From Nocardiopsis coralli (GTDB lineage: Bacteria; Actinomycetota; Actinomycetes; Streptosporangiales; Streptosporangiaceae): 64,000 bases of DNA. Positions 40,530 to 51,836 of this stretch are shown here, in pieces. The notes below the pieces were generated by a model. That model searched no databases, had not been told where the DNA came from, and saw only the letters and a program-made list of their open reading frames with translations. Position numbers and translations under genes: made by a program. The stretch lies in NCBI RefSeq assembly GCF_014892575.1, contig NZ_JADBGI010000002.1:62001-126000 (forward strand), in the 5' to 3' direction. The stretch's first letter is position 1. Each line of letters starts with the position of its first letter.

Positions 40530-41945
40530 ATGGCACGCGGTTCGATCGAGGCCCCGGTCCACCTGGATCGCACGGGTGCCCGTCCGTTGGCGGTGCAGCT
40601 GGCCGACCAGGTGCGTTCGGCGGTGGCCGAGGGCGTGCTGCGGCGGGGTGAGCGCCTGCCCTCCGGCCGGTCGCTGGCCGTGCAGCTGGGGGTCAGCCGC
40701 ACGGTGGTCACCGAGGCGTTCCAGCAGCTCTACGCCGAGGGGTGGGTGGAGGGCCGGCACGGGTCGGGCACCTTCGTCGCCGGGGGCACGGGGCCCCTGC
40801 CGCACGCAGGCCGGCCCGACCCCGGCCCCTCCGAACCTCCGCCCTCGCCGGTCACGGACCGCGAGGGCGCACGGCGTGCGGGCCTGGTCGACCTGCGCCC
40901 GGGGGCCCCGTGGGTGGGATCGGTGGACCGGGCGGCCTGGCGGCGGGCCTGGCGCCACGCGGCCGAGCAGCCCCTGGACGACTCCCCCGATCCGCGCGGG
41001 CAGCCCCGGCTGCGGGCGCTGTTGGCCGAGCACCTGCGGCGGGTGCGCGGGGTGCGGGTCGGGCCGGAGAACGTCATGGTCACCCGCGGCACCGGACACG
41101 GGCTCGACCTGGTCGGGGCGGGCCTGTTGGGACCGGGCGCCCGCGCGGGGGTGGAGGAACCCGGGTACCGCAAGGCGCCGGCGGTCTTCGCGGCGCGCGG
41201 GGCGGTGCCGGTTCCGTGCCGGGTGGACGGCGAGGGACTCGTGGTGGAGGAACTGCCCGGGGACCTGGCGGCGCTCTACACCACACCCGCGCACCAGTAC
41301 CCGCTGGGCGGGCGGCTGCCGGTGCCGCGGCGCGAGCGGTTGCTGGCGTGGGCGCGCGAGCACGGGACGACGGTGGTCGAGGACGACTACGACGGTGAGT
41401 TCCGGTACGACGCGGCCCCGCTCCCGGCGCTGTACGGCATGGACCCCGACCGTGTGGTGCTGCTGGGCACGCTGTCCAAGACCCTCTCCCCCGACCTGGG
41501 TATCGGCTGGTTGGTGGCGGCCCCGGACACGGTCGGGCGGTTGGCGCGTCTGCGTGCGGAGTTGTCGGACCGCACCCCCGGACAGCCGCAGGCGGCGACG
41601 GCGCTGCTGTTGGAACGGGGTGATCTGGACCGCCATCTGCGCCGGATGCGGCTGGAGTACGCGCGGCGACGGAGGTTGCTGAAGCGGCGGCTGGGGCCGT
41701 GGTTGACCGGGGACACCGCGGGGTTGCACGTGCTGCTCCCGCTGCCCGCCGAGGCGGTGCGCCCGGTGGTGGAGGGGGCGGCCGAACGCGGGGTGCTGGT
41801 GGTGGACACCGTGCACGCGAGTTTCGGGGAGCCGTCGGTGCACGGGTTGGTCCTGGGTTACGGCTCGGCCGGCATGGCGGACCTGGAGCGGGGATGCGGT
41901 GTACTGGAGGGGCTGCTGCGTGCGGTGACACCCGTTGTCCAGTGA
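40530..41945 (+). CDS. MocR/GntR-type regulator with aminotransferase domain (PdxR-like)
   Basis: A 471-residue fusion: a GntR winged helix (LADQVRSAVAEGVLRRGERLPSGRSLAVQLGVSRTVVTEAFQQL) followed by a class I aminotransferase-like domain. Its PLP-binding region has VEDDYDGEFRYD and GTLSKTLSPDLGIGWL, whose lysine (K in LSKTL) forms the Schiff base. Members sense PLP or a related amine and often activate pdx or amine-catabolism genes. It is divergent from a PNPOx-like gene with octamer repeats between. ATG 40530 is chosen, GTG 6 bp upstream being equally possible. Confidence 0.92.
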   Translation: MARGSIEAPVHLDRTGARPLAVQLADQVRSAVAEGVLRRGERLPSGRSLAVQLGVSRTVVTEAFQQLYAEGWVEGRHGSGTFVAGGTGPLPHAGRPDPGPSEPPPSPVTDREGARRAGLVDLRPGAPWVGSVDRAAWRRAWRHAAEQPLDDSPDPRGQPRLRALLAEHLRRVRGVRVGPENVMVTRGTGHGLDLVGAGLLGPGARAGVEEPGYRKAPAVFAARGAVPVPCRVDGEGLVVEELPGDLAALYTTPAHQYPLGGRLPVPRRERLLAWAREHGTTVVEDDYDGEFRYDAAPLPALYGMDPDRVVLLGTLSKTLSPDLGIGWLVAAPDTVGRLARLRAELSDRTPGQPQAATALLLERGDLDRHLRRMRLEYARRRRLLKRRLGPWLTGDTAGLHVLLPLPAEAVRPVVEGAAERGVLVVDTVHASFGEPSVHGLVLGYGSAGMADLERGCGVLEGLLRAVTPVVQ

Positions 41946-42132
41946 CGGGTACTTCGGCCCCGTTTACACCAGATATCCAATCCGAACAAGGGTGTCACCG
42001 AACCGCGACCACAGCGGTGCGTTTGACCTGGACAATGGAGACATCGTTGCGAATTGGGGGTACCGAGGTGCAGGGGCGTCGAACGGCGCATGACCTTTAC
42101 GACGTAGATATTCCGTGGTGCGAGGGGGAAGG

Positions 42133-42831
42133 GTGACACCGGTGCATGCGACGTCATCCCGGGTCCGGTTCGACCACGAGTTCACGCTGCGCCCCATGCA
42201 CGGCAACGCGGGTTTCGAACGCGCTCTGCTACGCCATTTCGAGGAGCAGGGGTGGGAGGGCGCTCCCCTCCTGCACTGCCGCGACCACGAGAACCGGCTC
42301 GTCCACAGTGTGCTGCGCGGGACCGCCGTGCACGACGACCGCTACCTGGAGGACGAGTACCTGCAGGGCGCGGCCGCGCTCGTGCGCGAGTTCCACGACC
42401 TGACCGCCGGCACCCGCCTGGCCGGGCAGTGGGAGGTGGTCTGCCACAACCAGCTCGCGCCGCGGCACACCATCAGCCAGAAGGGCGTTCCGTACGCGTT
42501 CGTGGACTGGGAGGCGGCCGCGCCGGGCGTGCGCCTGCACGACGTGGCCGACCTGTGCTGGCGGTACGTGGACCTGGGGCCGAACGCCGAGGACCCGTTC
42601 CGGCGTGTGCGGCTGATCTGTGACGCCTACGGGCTGGCCGAGCGCGAACCCCTGATCGGGACCATCATGGCCCGGCAGGACCGCTACCGGCGCATCGTGG
42701 AGTCCGGCGCCCACCGCGGGGACCCGCGCATGGTGGCCCAGTACCGGTCCGGCGAGACCCAACGCATGGGCCGGCGCCTGATGTGGATGCGCGAACACCA
42801 GCGCGACCTGGCCGCCGAACTGGCCTCCTGA
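42133..42831 (+). CDS. Phosphotransferase-fold protein with altered catalytic loop (pseudokinase-like)
   Basis: A 232-residue protein of the aminoglycoside-phosphotransferase/choline-kinase fold, C-terminal lobe well recognisable: AALVREFHDLTAG, WEVVCHNQLAPRHTI and FVDWEAAAPGVRLHDVADLCWRY. The Brenner motif, usually HxD....N (for example HNDLAPWN), reads HNQLAPRH: the catalytic Asp is Gln and the Asn is His. The later VDWE keeps an acidic DFG-like Asp. It may be a binding or regulatory protein rather than a kinase. GTG 42133 follows GAGGGGG. It sits alone between the MocR and hydrolase genes. Confidence 0.75.
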   Translation: MTPVHATSSRVRFDHEFTLRPMHGNAGFERALLRHFEEQGWEGAPLLHCRDHENRLVHSVLRGTAVHDDRYLEDEYLQGAAALVREFHDLTAGTRLAGQWEVVCHNQLAPRHTISQKGVPYAFVDWEAAAPGVRLHDVADLCWRYVDLGPNAEDPFRRVRLICDAYGLAEREPLIGTIMARQDRYRRIVESGAHRGDPRMVAQYRSGETQRMGRRLMWMREHQRDLAAELAS

Positions 42832-42883
42832 CCCGGGACTCCTGGCCTTCGCCCGCTCAGCAGGCCCGTGCCATGATGCGCCC

Positions 42884-43747
42884 ATGGACCTGGAGCACGC
42901 CCATGTGCCCACCGGTGACGGTGTGTACCTGCACTGTGTCCTGGCCGGGCCGGTGGACGCTACCCCGCTCGTGGCGGTGCACGGCGGACCCGACTGGGAC
43001 CACTCCTACCTGCTGGACCCGCTGATCAGGCTCGGCCACCGGCGCCTGGTCCTGCCCGACCTGCGCGGCTGCGGACGCTCCTCCCCCGGGCCCTGCAGCT
43101 TCGCCGCGGCCGCACGCGACCTGGCCCGGCTCATTCGTCACCTACGCCTGGAGCGCCCCGACCTGTTGGGCTTCTCGGCCGGGGGCCAGGTGGTGCAGCG
43201 CCTGGTGCTGGATCACCCCGGCCCGTTCGGGCAGGTGATCATGGCTTCCAGCACCCTGTGGCCGGTCACCGACGCCGACTTCGGCCCCTGGCCCGAACGC
43301 GACCGCCGGCGGGCGGCCGAGGCCGGCGTCTGGTCCACGCCCGCGCCCGCCGCCCCCGATCTGGTCAGACGGGCAGCTCTGGCCGGGGCGCCGGCCAACG
43401 TCTGGCGCCGGGACCGGATCGTGCCCTACCGGAGAATGCTGGAACGCGTGCGTTGGTCCGCGCACTGGTTGCGCGCGCTGCGCGCGGGCCGGCTGGATTC
43501 GCCGCGACCGGCCGACGGGCCGAGGCGTCTGGCCGAAGCCGACGCCGCGTGGCTCTTCCTGCACGGGCGCCAGGACATGGTTTTCCCCGCACACATGGCC
43601 GAGCGTGCAGCCGCCCTCCTACCCCGGTCGCGGGCGGTCGTACTGGACGGGGCAGGGCACATGGCCCACGTGGACCGGCCCGAGGCGTGGCTCGATGCCG
43701 TCGAGGACTTCCTCTCGGGTCGAGCACAAGCATCCGGCGCGGCGTAG
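42884..43747 (+). CDS. Alpha/beta-hydrolase (prolyl-iminopeptidase-like)
   Basis: A 287-residue hydrolase with VAVHGGPDWDHSYLLDPL (HGGP oxyanion motif typical of iminopeptidases), the nucleophile elbow GFSAGGQ (Ser about residue 103), the acid in LFLHGRQDMVF and the histidine in DGAGHMAHVDRPE. The GP-rich cap domain differs from classical Pip, so the substrate may be a peptide, ester or lactone. It is followed 35 bp later by the YbaK-like deacylase on the same strand, possibly co-transcribed. No signal peptide is present. Confidence 0.88.
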   Translation: MDLEHAHVPTGDGVYLHCVLAGPVDATPLVAVHGGPDWDHSYLLDPLIRLGHRRLVLPDLRGCGRSSPGPCSFAAAARDLARLIRHLRLERPDLLGFSAGGQVVQRLVLDHPGPFGQVIMASSTLWPVTDADFGPWPERDRRRAAEAGVWSTPAPAAPDLVRRAALAGAPANVWRRDRIVPYRRMLERVRWSAHWLRALRAGRLDSPRPADGPRRLAEADAAWLFLHGRQDMVFPAHMAERAAALLPRSRAVVLDGAGHMAHVDRPEAWLDAVEDFLSGRAQASGAA

Positions 43748-43782
43748 CCTTTCGGCACGACCCGACCAGGAGGAGGAAGACC

Positions 43783-44265
43783 GTGGAGGAGACCCAGGAC
43801 CTGCCCGACCGCAGCCGGCGTGTGGCCGAGGCGTTGGCCGGGATCGGTGCGCAGGGGCGCGTGCGCGAGCTGCCCGACTCCACCCGCACCGCCGCGGAGG
43901 CCGCCGAGGCCCTGGGCTGCGAGGTGGGCGCGATCGCCAACAGCCTGGTGTTCATGGCCGACGAGCGCCCGCTGCTGGTGATGACCAGCGGCCGGCACCG
44001 CGTGGACGTGGGTGTGCTGGCCGAGCGCCTGGGCAAGGGCCGGATCCGCCGCGCGAAGCCGGAGGAGGTGCGCGACGCCACGGGTCAGGCGATCGGCGGG
44101 GTGGCGCCCCTGGGCCACCCGGAGCCGGTGGAGACGGTCGTGGACCTCGCCCTGGAGGACTACCCGTGCCTGTGGGCCGCCGGCGGCACGCCCCGCACCA
44201 TCTTCCCCACCGACTTCACCGAGCTGGTGAAGATGACCGCCGGCACCCCCGTGGCGGTCAACTGA
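43783..44265 (+). CDS. YbaK/EbsC-type aminoacyl-tRNA deacylase
   Basis: A 160-residue YbaK/ProX-domain protein, the right length for a free-standing trans-editing enzyme. Typical stretches are RVRELPDSTRTAAEAAEALGCEVGAIANSLVF, in which the invariant Lys is replaced by Asn (IANSLVF rather than IxKSL), TSGRHRVDVGVLAERLG and GQAIGGVAPLGHP. It removes mischarged amino acids from tRNA. The missing lysine is also seen in several actinobacterial homologs, so its importance is unclear. GTG at 43783 has AGGAGGA upstream. Confidence 0.88.
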   Translation: MEETQDLPDRSRRVAEALAGIGAQGRVRELPDSTRTAAEAAEALGCEVGAIANSLVFMADERPLLVMTSGRHRVDVGVLAERLGKGRIRRAKPEEVRDATGQAIGGVAPLGHPEPVETVVDLALEDYPCLWAAGGTPRTIFPTDFTELVKMTAGTPVAVN

Positions 44266-44488
44266 CCAGCGCCTCTCCCCCGTCGTGTCGAGGCGCACCT
44301 GGCGGGTCGAACAGGAACCCCGTCCGGCTCATCTGCCACGTGCGCCCCGACCTGGCGTAGAACTCTTGCCAACTCGACTCCGATCATGAAGGTTCTTTCC
44401 TGAGCCCACCGGAGCGTACCGAGCGTGCTTGAATGAACACACTCGGCAACGATCCGGCCCCGCTCGCTGGAGCTTTCGAAAAGGAGCC

Positions 44489-46120
44489 ATGTTGGCGCAC
44501 ACGAACCGGAACCGCCCAGGCCGGGCGCACGACGTTCCGATCCCCCGGACCGCGCTGTGGGGCGGCGTCATGGCCGCCGCACTCGCCGCCTCGTTCCTGC
44601 ACGCCCCGCAGGCCCTGGCCGCACCGGAGGACCCGCGGACCCAGGAGTGCGAGCCCGAGGAGGACGCCGTTCCCAAACGCCAGATGCGCGCGGAGTGGAT
44701 CGCCGGCGTCGAGAACATCGACTGGCCCACCGAACAGGGCCTGAGCGCCGAGGAGCAACAGGCCGAACTGGAGGAGCTGTACGACGGCGCCGTGGACCGC
44801 GGCCTCAACGCCGTCGTGGTCCAGGTCCGCCCCACCGCCGACGCGTTCTGGCCCTCCCCGCACGAGCCGTGGTCGGAGTGGCTCACCGGGGAACAGGGCG
44901 GCGACCCCGGCTACGACCCGCTGGAGTTCGCCGTCGAGGCCGCGCACGAGCGCAACCTCGAGTTCCACGCCTGGTACAACCCCTACCGCGTGGCCATGCA
45001 CGACGACCCCTCGCGCCTGGTCGAGGACCACCCCGCCCGCCAGAACCCCGAGTGGACCTTCTCCTACGGCGGGCAGCTCTACTACGACCCGGGCATCCCC
45101 GAGGCGCGCGAGTTCGTGGTCGAGGCGATGATGCACTCGGTCGACAACTACGACCTGGACGGCGTGCACTTCGACGACTACTTCTACCCGTATCCGGTCG
45201 ACGACGAGGAGATCCCCGACGAGGACACCTACGCCGAGCACGGCGAGGGCTTCGACGACATCGGCGACTGGCGGCGCGACAACGTCGACACCATGGTCCG
45301 CGAGGTCAGCGAGGCCGTGAAGGCGTCCAAGCCGCACGTGAAGTTCGGCATCAGCCCGTTCGGGATCTGGCGCAACTCCGACACCGACCCGGCCGGTTCG
45401 GACACCGCCGGCATGGAGTCCTACGACGAGCAGTACGCCGACAGCCGCAAGTGGGTCACCGAGGGCTGGCTCGACTACATCAACCCGCAGCTGTACTGGC
45501 ACATCGGCCTGGACGTGGCCGACTACTCGGTGCTGGTGCCCTGGTGGGAGGAGGTCGCCGCGACCACCGACACCCACCTCTACATCGGCCAGGGCGCCTA
45601 CAAGGTCGGGGAGGAAGAGGGCCCCTGGACCGACGACCCGCGTGAGCTCTCCGAACACCTGCACCTGAACCAGGACCACCCGGGTGTGCACGGCGACGTC
45701 TACTTCAGCGCGACCTCGCTGCGCACCAACGCCCAGGAGGCCTTCGAGATCGTGCAGGAGGAGCACTACGCCCACCCGGCGCTCGTGCCGGTCGACCCGG
45801 ACCTGGGCGGTGAGGCCCCGCCCGAGCCGACGGTGACGGGTTCGGAGCCGGTCGGGGACGGCCTCGAGCTGAGCGTGGCGCCGGCCGAGGGGTCGGACCC
45901 GGCCTACTACGCGGTGTACGCGATCGAGGGCCCGCCGGAGGAGGAGCCGGTCTGCGGCATCGGCGACGCCCGCAACCTGCTGGGCACCGTGCGCGCCGGC
46001 GACGACGGTACGGCCACGTTCACCGCGCCGGCCGCCGAGGGCGAGTACACCTACTACGCGACGGCGCTGGACCGCCTGCACCACGAGAGCGGCGCGAGCG
46101 AGCCGCACCACCTGCCCTGA
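44489..46120 (+). CDS. Secreted GHL10 (DigH/YddW-like) family glycoside hydrolase
   Basis: A 543-residue exported protein: signal peptide to about residue 46 (HAPQALAAP), then a glycoside-hydrolase-10-like TIM barrel: MRAEWIAGVENIDWP, GLNAVVVQVRPTADAFWPS, AAHERNLEFHAWYNPYRVA, VDNYDLDGVHFDDYFYPYP and VKFGISPFGIWRN, GWLDYINPQLYW. E. coli DigH of this family cuts denuded peptidoglycan glycan strands, so a wall-remodelling role is likely. The last 90 residues form a fibronectin-III-like domain (EPTVTGSEPVGDGLELSV). AAGGAG precedes the ATG. It is a single-gene unit. Confidence 0.9.
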   Translation: MLAHTNRNRPGRAHDVPIPRTALWGGVMAAALAASFLHAPQALAAPEDPRTQECEPEEDAVPKRQMRAEWIAGVENIDWPTEQGLSAEEQQAELEELYDGAVDRGLNAVVVQVRPTADAFWPSPHEPWSEWLTGEQGGDPGYDPLEFAVEAAHERNLEFHAWYNPYRVAMHDDPSRLVEDHPARQNPEWTFSYGGQLYYDPGIPEAREFVVEAMMHSVDNYDLDGVHFDDYFYPYPVDDEEIPDEDTYAEHGEGFDDIGDWRRDNVDTMVREVSEAVKASKPHVKFGISPFGIWRNSDTDPAGSDTAGMESYDEQYADSRKWVTEGWLDYINPQLYWHIGLDVADYSVLVPWWEEVAATTDTHLYIGQGAYKVGEEEGPWTDDPRELSEHLHLNQDHPGVHGDVYFSATSLRTNAQEAFEIVQEEHYAHPALVPVDPDLGGEAPPEPTVTGSEPVGDGLELSVAPAEGSDPAYYAVYAIEGPPEEEPVCGIGDARNLLGTVRAGDDGTATFTAPAAEGEYTYYATALDRLHHESGASEPHHLP

Positions 46121-46220
46121 CCCGCCGTCCGGTCCGGGGTGCGCCGCGCCCCGGGCCGGGCCCGGCCCGGCACGGCACGGCACGTGATTGACGAACCGCC
46201 CGAACGGTTACGAGTCGGGC

Positions 46221-46607
46221 ATGAGCCATCACGATTCACGCAGGCCCGATGACCCGGTCAACGCCGAGGCGCAGGACTGGGACGAGGCCGGCATGCCCGA
46301 ACAGGAGGACTCCACCGAGGACGAGGCCCTGCCCGGTGACCGGGAGGACCCGACCACGATAGAGGAGGAGTACGACAGCTCGGCCGAGGAACGCGATCCG
46401 CTCGACGAGGCCCTGGCCCAGGAGGAGCCCGAGGCGCCCGAGGCCCTCGGCAGTGCCGCGCCCGACCGGGGACGGGACCGGGCCGGCGAGGGCGGACCGT
46501 CCTCCGACAGCGCTGTCGAGCCGGGCCCCGGAGGCCCGGAGAGCAAGGCCCTGCACCAGGAGGAGGGGCTCCGGCAGGAGGACGAGGGCGGGCGCCCCGG
46601 CGAGTGA
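46221..46607 (+). CDS. Acidic DUF5709-like hypothetical protein
   Basis: A 128-residue, highly acidic and proline-rich protein without signal peptide or helices. The GDREDPTTIEEE and RDPLDEALAQEEPE blocks resemble the actinobacterial DUF5709 family, which has no known function. It ends 23 bp before the convergent VOC-protein gene. Codon usage is that of a real gene (almost all third positions G or C), but the start has no clear ribosome site. Confidence 0.6.
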   Translation: MSHHDSRRPDDPVNAEAQDWDEAGMPEQEDSTEDEALPGDREDPTTIEEEYDSSAEERDPLDEALAQEEPEAPEALGSAAPDRGRDRAGEGGPSSDSAVEPGPGGPESKALHQEEGLRQEDEGGRPGE

Positions 46608-46630
46608 GGGGCCGCCGGGGCTCCGCGCCT

Positions 46631-47032
46631 TCAGTACCGGCGTGATTCCAGGACGCAGAACTCGTTGTCCTCGGGGTCGGCCAGCACCGTCCAGGCTTCG
46701 TCGCCGCTCTGGCGCACATCGACCCGGCGCGCGCCCATGCGTTCCAGGCGGGCGATCTCGGCGTCGCGGTCGTCGTCCACGTGTGCGGCCAGGTCCAGGT
46801 GCAGGCGGTTCTTGACCGCCTTGTCCTCGGGAACGGGCACGAAGACCAGCCCGGGGTTGCCCCGGTCCCACTCCTGCACGGTCATGGGTTCGGCCTCCAG
46901 CCACGGCGGGATGACGACCGCGCCCTCCTCCTCGTCGACGATCAGCCGCCAGTCGAGCACCTCGGCCCACCACTGCGCCTGGGCGCTGTGGTCGCGGCAG
47001 TCGATGACGGTGGTGTACCAGCGCAGTGCCAT
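46631..47032 (-). CDS. VOC-family (glyoxalase/bleomycin resistance-like) protein
   Basis: A 133-residue vicinal-oxygen-chelate protein with two beta-alpha-beta-beta-beta modules: TVIDCRDHSAQAQWWAEVLDWRL, RLHLDLAAH carrying a metal-ligand His, and TVLADPEDNEFCVLE with the terminal acidic ligand. The pattern resembles the many actinobacterial VOC proteins of unknown substrate. GAAGGA precedes the ATG at 47032. It is convergent with the acidic protein and divergent from the DinB protein. Confidence 0.88.
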   Translation of the reverse strand: MALRWYTTVIDCRDHSAQAQWWAEVLDWRLIVDEEEGAVVIPPWLEAEPMTVQEWDRGNPGLVFVPVPEDKAVKNRLHLDLAAHVDDDRDAEIARLERMGARRVDVRQSGDEAWTVLADPEDNEFCVLESRRY

Positions 47033-47181
47033 GGGGGATTCCTTCCCGTTGCGCCCGCCCGGGGCGGGCCGTGCTCGGACGCGCACCACGGTAGGGGCAG
47101 GAACCGACGGTCCGGCGGCGGCCGCGCCGAGCTGGGGAAACCGCGTTGCCCGCCCACCGTCCCCCTGCCAGGGTGTGCACC

Positions 47182-47703
47182 ATGACCGACGATGCCCTGG
47201 CCCCGTTGCGGCGCCAGTTCGACCTCACCTGGGCCCTGTTCGAGTACCACCTGGAGCGCCTGGAACCGCAGGACCACCTCTGGGAACCGGCGCCGGAGTG
47301 CTGGACCCTGCACCTGCGCGACGGGGTGTGGGTGCCCGACTTCGCCGAGGAGGAGCCCGACCCCGTTCCCGCCCCGACCGCGGGGTGGGTGGGCTGGCAC
47401 ATCGGCTGGTGGTGGAGCACCACGATCGAGCTGCTGCAGGGGCGCGATCCGCTCCCGCCAGAGGCGGTGCGCTGGCCCGGCCCCGAGGGCGCGGCGGAGT
47501 GGCTGCGCTCCTTCCGCGGGCGGTGGATCGCCCTGCTGCCGGAGCTCGACCCCGACGCCCCCGCGCCCTTCCCCTGGCCGGAGGGCACGGGGCACACCGT
47601 CACCGACACGGTGGCCTGGGTCAACGCCGAGCTCATGAAGAACGCCGCGGAGATGGGCCAGCTGCGGATCCTGCGCGCCGCCGGCGCACCCGGCTCACGG
47701 TGA
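47182..47703 (+). CDS. DinB-family protein
   Basis: A 173-residue four-helix DinB/YfiT-like protein. FDLTWALFEYHLERLEPQDHLWEPAPECWTL and GWVGWHIGWWWSTTIELLQG contain the histidines (WHIGWWW and near the C-terminus) that could form the metal triad of thiol-dependent transferases. Such proteins use mycothiol or bacillithiol in detoxification. It has no operon partner and ends 24 bp before the convergent GNAT gene. Confidence 0.85.
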   Translation: MTDDALAPLRRQFDLTWALFEYHLERLEPQDHLWEPAPECWTLHLRDGVWVPDFAEEEPDPVPAPTAGWVGWHIGWWWSTTIELLQGRDPLPPEAVRWPGPEGAAEWLRSFRGRWIALLPELDPDAPAPFPWPEGTGHTVTDTVAWVNAELMKNAAEMGQLRILRAAGAPGSR

Positions 47704-47727
47704 CCGCCCGATCCCCGCGCCGGGCGC

Positions 47728-48249
47728 TCAGCCCCGCGGGTTGAGCGCTTGGAAGAGCACGTGGTCCTGCCAGCGGCCGTCGATGCGCAGGTACTCGGGG
47801 GCCAGGCCGAAGGGCTGGAACCCGTTGCGCCTCAGCACCCGCTGCGAGGCGGCGTTGTGCGGCACGGTCTCGGCCTGCAGGCGGTGCAGGCCGAGGGGCC
47901 CGAAGGCCAGCGCCTTGACCTCGCCGACGGCCGCGGTGGCCAGGCCCCGGCCGTTGTGCGAGGAGGCGACCCAGTAGCCGATGGCGGCCGACTGCAGAGC
48001 GCCGCGCACGATGCCGTTGACCGTGATGCGCCCGACGATGCGGTCGGTGTCGTCGGTGACCACCAGCGGAACCTCGTGGCCGTCGGTGTAGCCGGTCAGC
48101 TGCTGGTCCAGGAGCCGGTACTGGCCCTGGGCGGTGAAGTACTCCTCGGGGCGCAGGGGTTCCCAGGGGGCGAGGAAACTGCGGTTCTCGACCAGGCGGG
48201 CGGCGATCTCCGCGGCGTCCTCCAGCCTGGCCAGGCGTGTGTGTGCCAT
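47728..48249 (-). CDS. GNAT acetyltransferase (RimJ/RimL type)
   Basis: A 173-residue GNAT protein: TRLARLEDAAEIAARLVENRSFLAPWEP at the start, AIGYWVASSHNGRGLATAAVGEV holding the acetyl-CoA loop (normally Q/RxxGxG/A) and HRLQAETVPHNAASQRVLRRNGFQ near the end, the hallmark of RimJ/RimL-like enzymes that acetylate protein N-termini or small amines. It is divergent from the molybdoenzyme gene. Confidence 0.9.
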   Translation of the reverse strand: MAHTRLARLEDAAEIAARLVENRSFLAPWEPLRPEEYFTAQGQYRLLDQQLTGYTDGHEVPLVVTDDTDRIVGRITVNGIVRGALQSAAIGYWVASSHNGRGLATAAVGEVKALAFGPLGLHRLQAETVPHNAASQRVLRRNGFQPFGLAPEYLRIDGRWQDHVLFQALNPRG

Positions 48250-48389
48250 GGGTACTCCCCTGTGCCGTCGGTGACTCCCGGCAGGTTAGCGTTCCAGCAC
48301 AACGGGCGCGCGGACGCCCGTACCGTGTCCGTTCACGAGGACGTAACCGGCACTTCCGACTGCACCCCCGCGAATGTGAAAATAGGAGG

Positions 48390-50711
<2,322 letters not shown>

Positions 50712-50790
50712 CCTGGACCCCCGGTACCGCCCCGGATGCGGGGGCGCCCCCGTCGAACGTGCACGGAGGGCGCCCCCGTACTCTGAGGCG

Positions 50791-51426
50791 ATGCCGACCA
50801 TCTACCTGATCCGCCACGGCAAGGCCTCCCCCGAGGCGGACGACTACGACGAGCTCAGCGCGCCCGGCTACGAGCAGGCGCGGCTGCTCGGGGCCGAACT
50901 GCGGCGCCGGGACCTCAAGGTGGGCCCGGTGGTGTCGGGGTCGTTGCGGCGCCAGCGGCAGACCGCGGGCACGGCTCTGGCCGAGGCCGGTGTCGACGAG
51001 GCGCCGGAGGTGGACCGTCGCTGGGACGAGTACGACCACCTGGGGCTGCTGGCCCTGGACCCGCAGGGTTCGGGGTCGTTGCAGGACCGCCTGGACGCCT
51101 CGTTGACCGCCTGGACGGGGTCCGGGGAGACCGGTCCGGGCAGCTGGAACCACTTCCGCGACGGGGTGGCCTCCGCCCTGACCGACGTGGTGACCCGGCT
51201 GGAGCGCGGCCACACCGCCCTGGTGTTCACCTCGGCGGGGGTCATCGCGACCGTGTGCTCGATGCTGCTGTCCACGTCCACGTCGGGGTTCCTGGCGATG
51301 AACCGGATCGTGGTCAACGGTTCGGTCACCAAGCTGCTGCACGGCCGCGGCGGCACCCAGCTGGTCGGGTTCAACGACCACGCGCACCTGGAGCACGGCG
51401 GCACGGAGCTGATGACCTACCGCTGA
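50791..51426 (+). CDS. Histidine phosphatase (phosphoglycerate-mutase-like) family protein
   Basis: A 211-residue protein with the RHG catalytic motif at the start (MPTIYLIRHGKASPE), the second-site Arg/His stretch SGSLRRQRQTAG and a terminal SAGVIATV where the usual H-G-G is replaced by TSAG: family members have a catalytic His here, and this one has Ala. The first RHG is intact. It may be a phosphatase of sugar phosphates with weaker activity, or a binding protein. ATG 50791 is the natural start. No operon partner is seen. Confidence 0.85.
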   Translation: MPTIYLIRHGKASPEADDYDELSAPGYEQARLLGAELRRRDLKVGPVVSGSLRRQRQTAGTALAEAGVDEAPEVDRRWDEYDHLGLLALDPQGSGSLQDRLDASLTAWTGSGETGPGSWNHFRDGVASALTDVVTRLERGHTALVFTSAGVIATVCSMLLSTSTSGFLAMNRIVVNGSVTKLLHGRGGTQLVGFNDHAHLEHGGTELMTYR

Positions 51427-51530
51427 CACACAGCGGACCTGCCCCGCAGCGTGATGTGCGAGGCAGGTCGGCCCATGAAGCGCGCTGCGGCCGCGCGTGC
51501 GGCGGCAGCCCCTTCCCCGGGACAGCGGCC

Positions 51531-51836
51531 TCACGGGTGGAGTGCGGTCTGCCAGTCCAGCAGGTCGAGGTCGTGCCTGGCCGCCACCGCCCCGGGGTCA
51601 CGGGCTTCGGTGCACTCGGCCAGGCGGGCGGAGAGTTCCCACCGCGCCCGCCGCACCTGTATGCGGTCCTCGGAGGTCAGGGGCACCGCTTCCAGGGGCC
51701 CGGTGCCGACCCGGAGGCCGAACGGGGTGCGCAGAGCCCATTCCCAGGTCTGGCGGCCGTTCGTTCCCACGCGGAGGAGGGCTGCGTGGACGAGGACCCC
51801 GTGTGTCGAGGGCCTTCCTGCTGCAACAGGACCCAT
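51531..51836 (-). CDS. Possible small hypothetical protein
   Basis: A 101-codon frame with strong G/C third positions in its last 80 codons (for example the LDLLDWQTALHP end and the RWELSARLAECTEARDPG stretch). The part upstream of about 51800 loses that bias, so the true start is uncertain; ATG 51836 is used. I recognise no family. It might be a short real gene or a decayed one. Confidence 0.35.
   Translation of the reverse strand: MGPVAAGRPSTHGVLVHAALLRVGTNGRQTWEWALRTPFGLRVGTGPLEAVPLTSEDRIQVRRARWELSARLAECTEARDPGAVAARHDLDLLDWQTALHP

Noticed and set aside
46121..46200. GGCAC/CGGCC repeats after the DigH-like gene as a repeat element
   Set aside because: Short, imperfect GC-rich repetition that also pairs as a weak hairpin; more likely part of a terminator than a mobile or CRISPR-type repeat.
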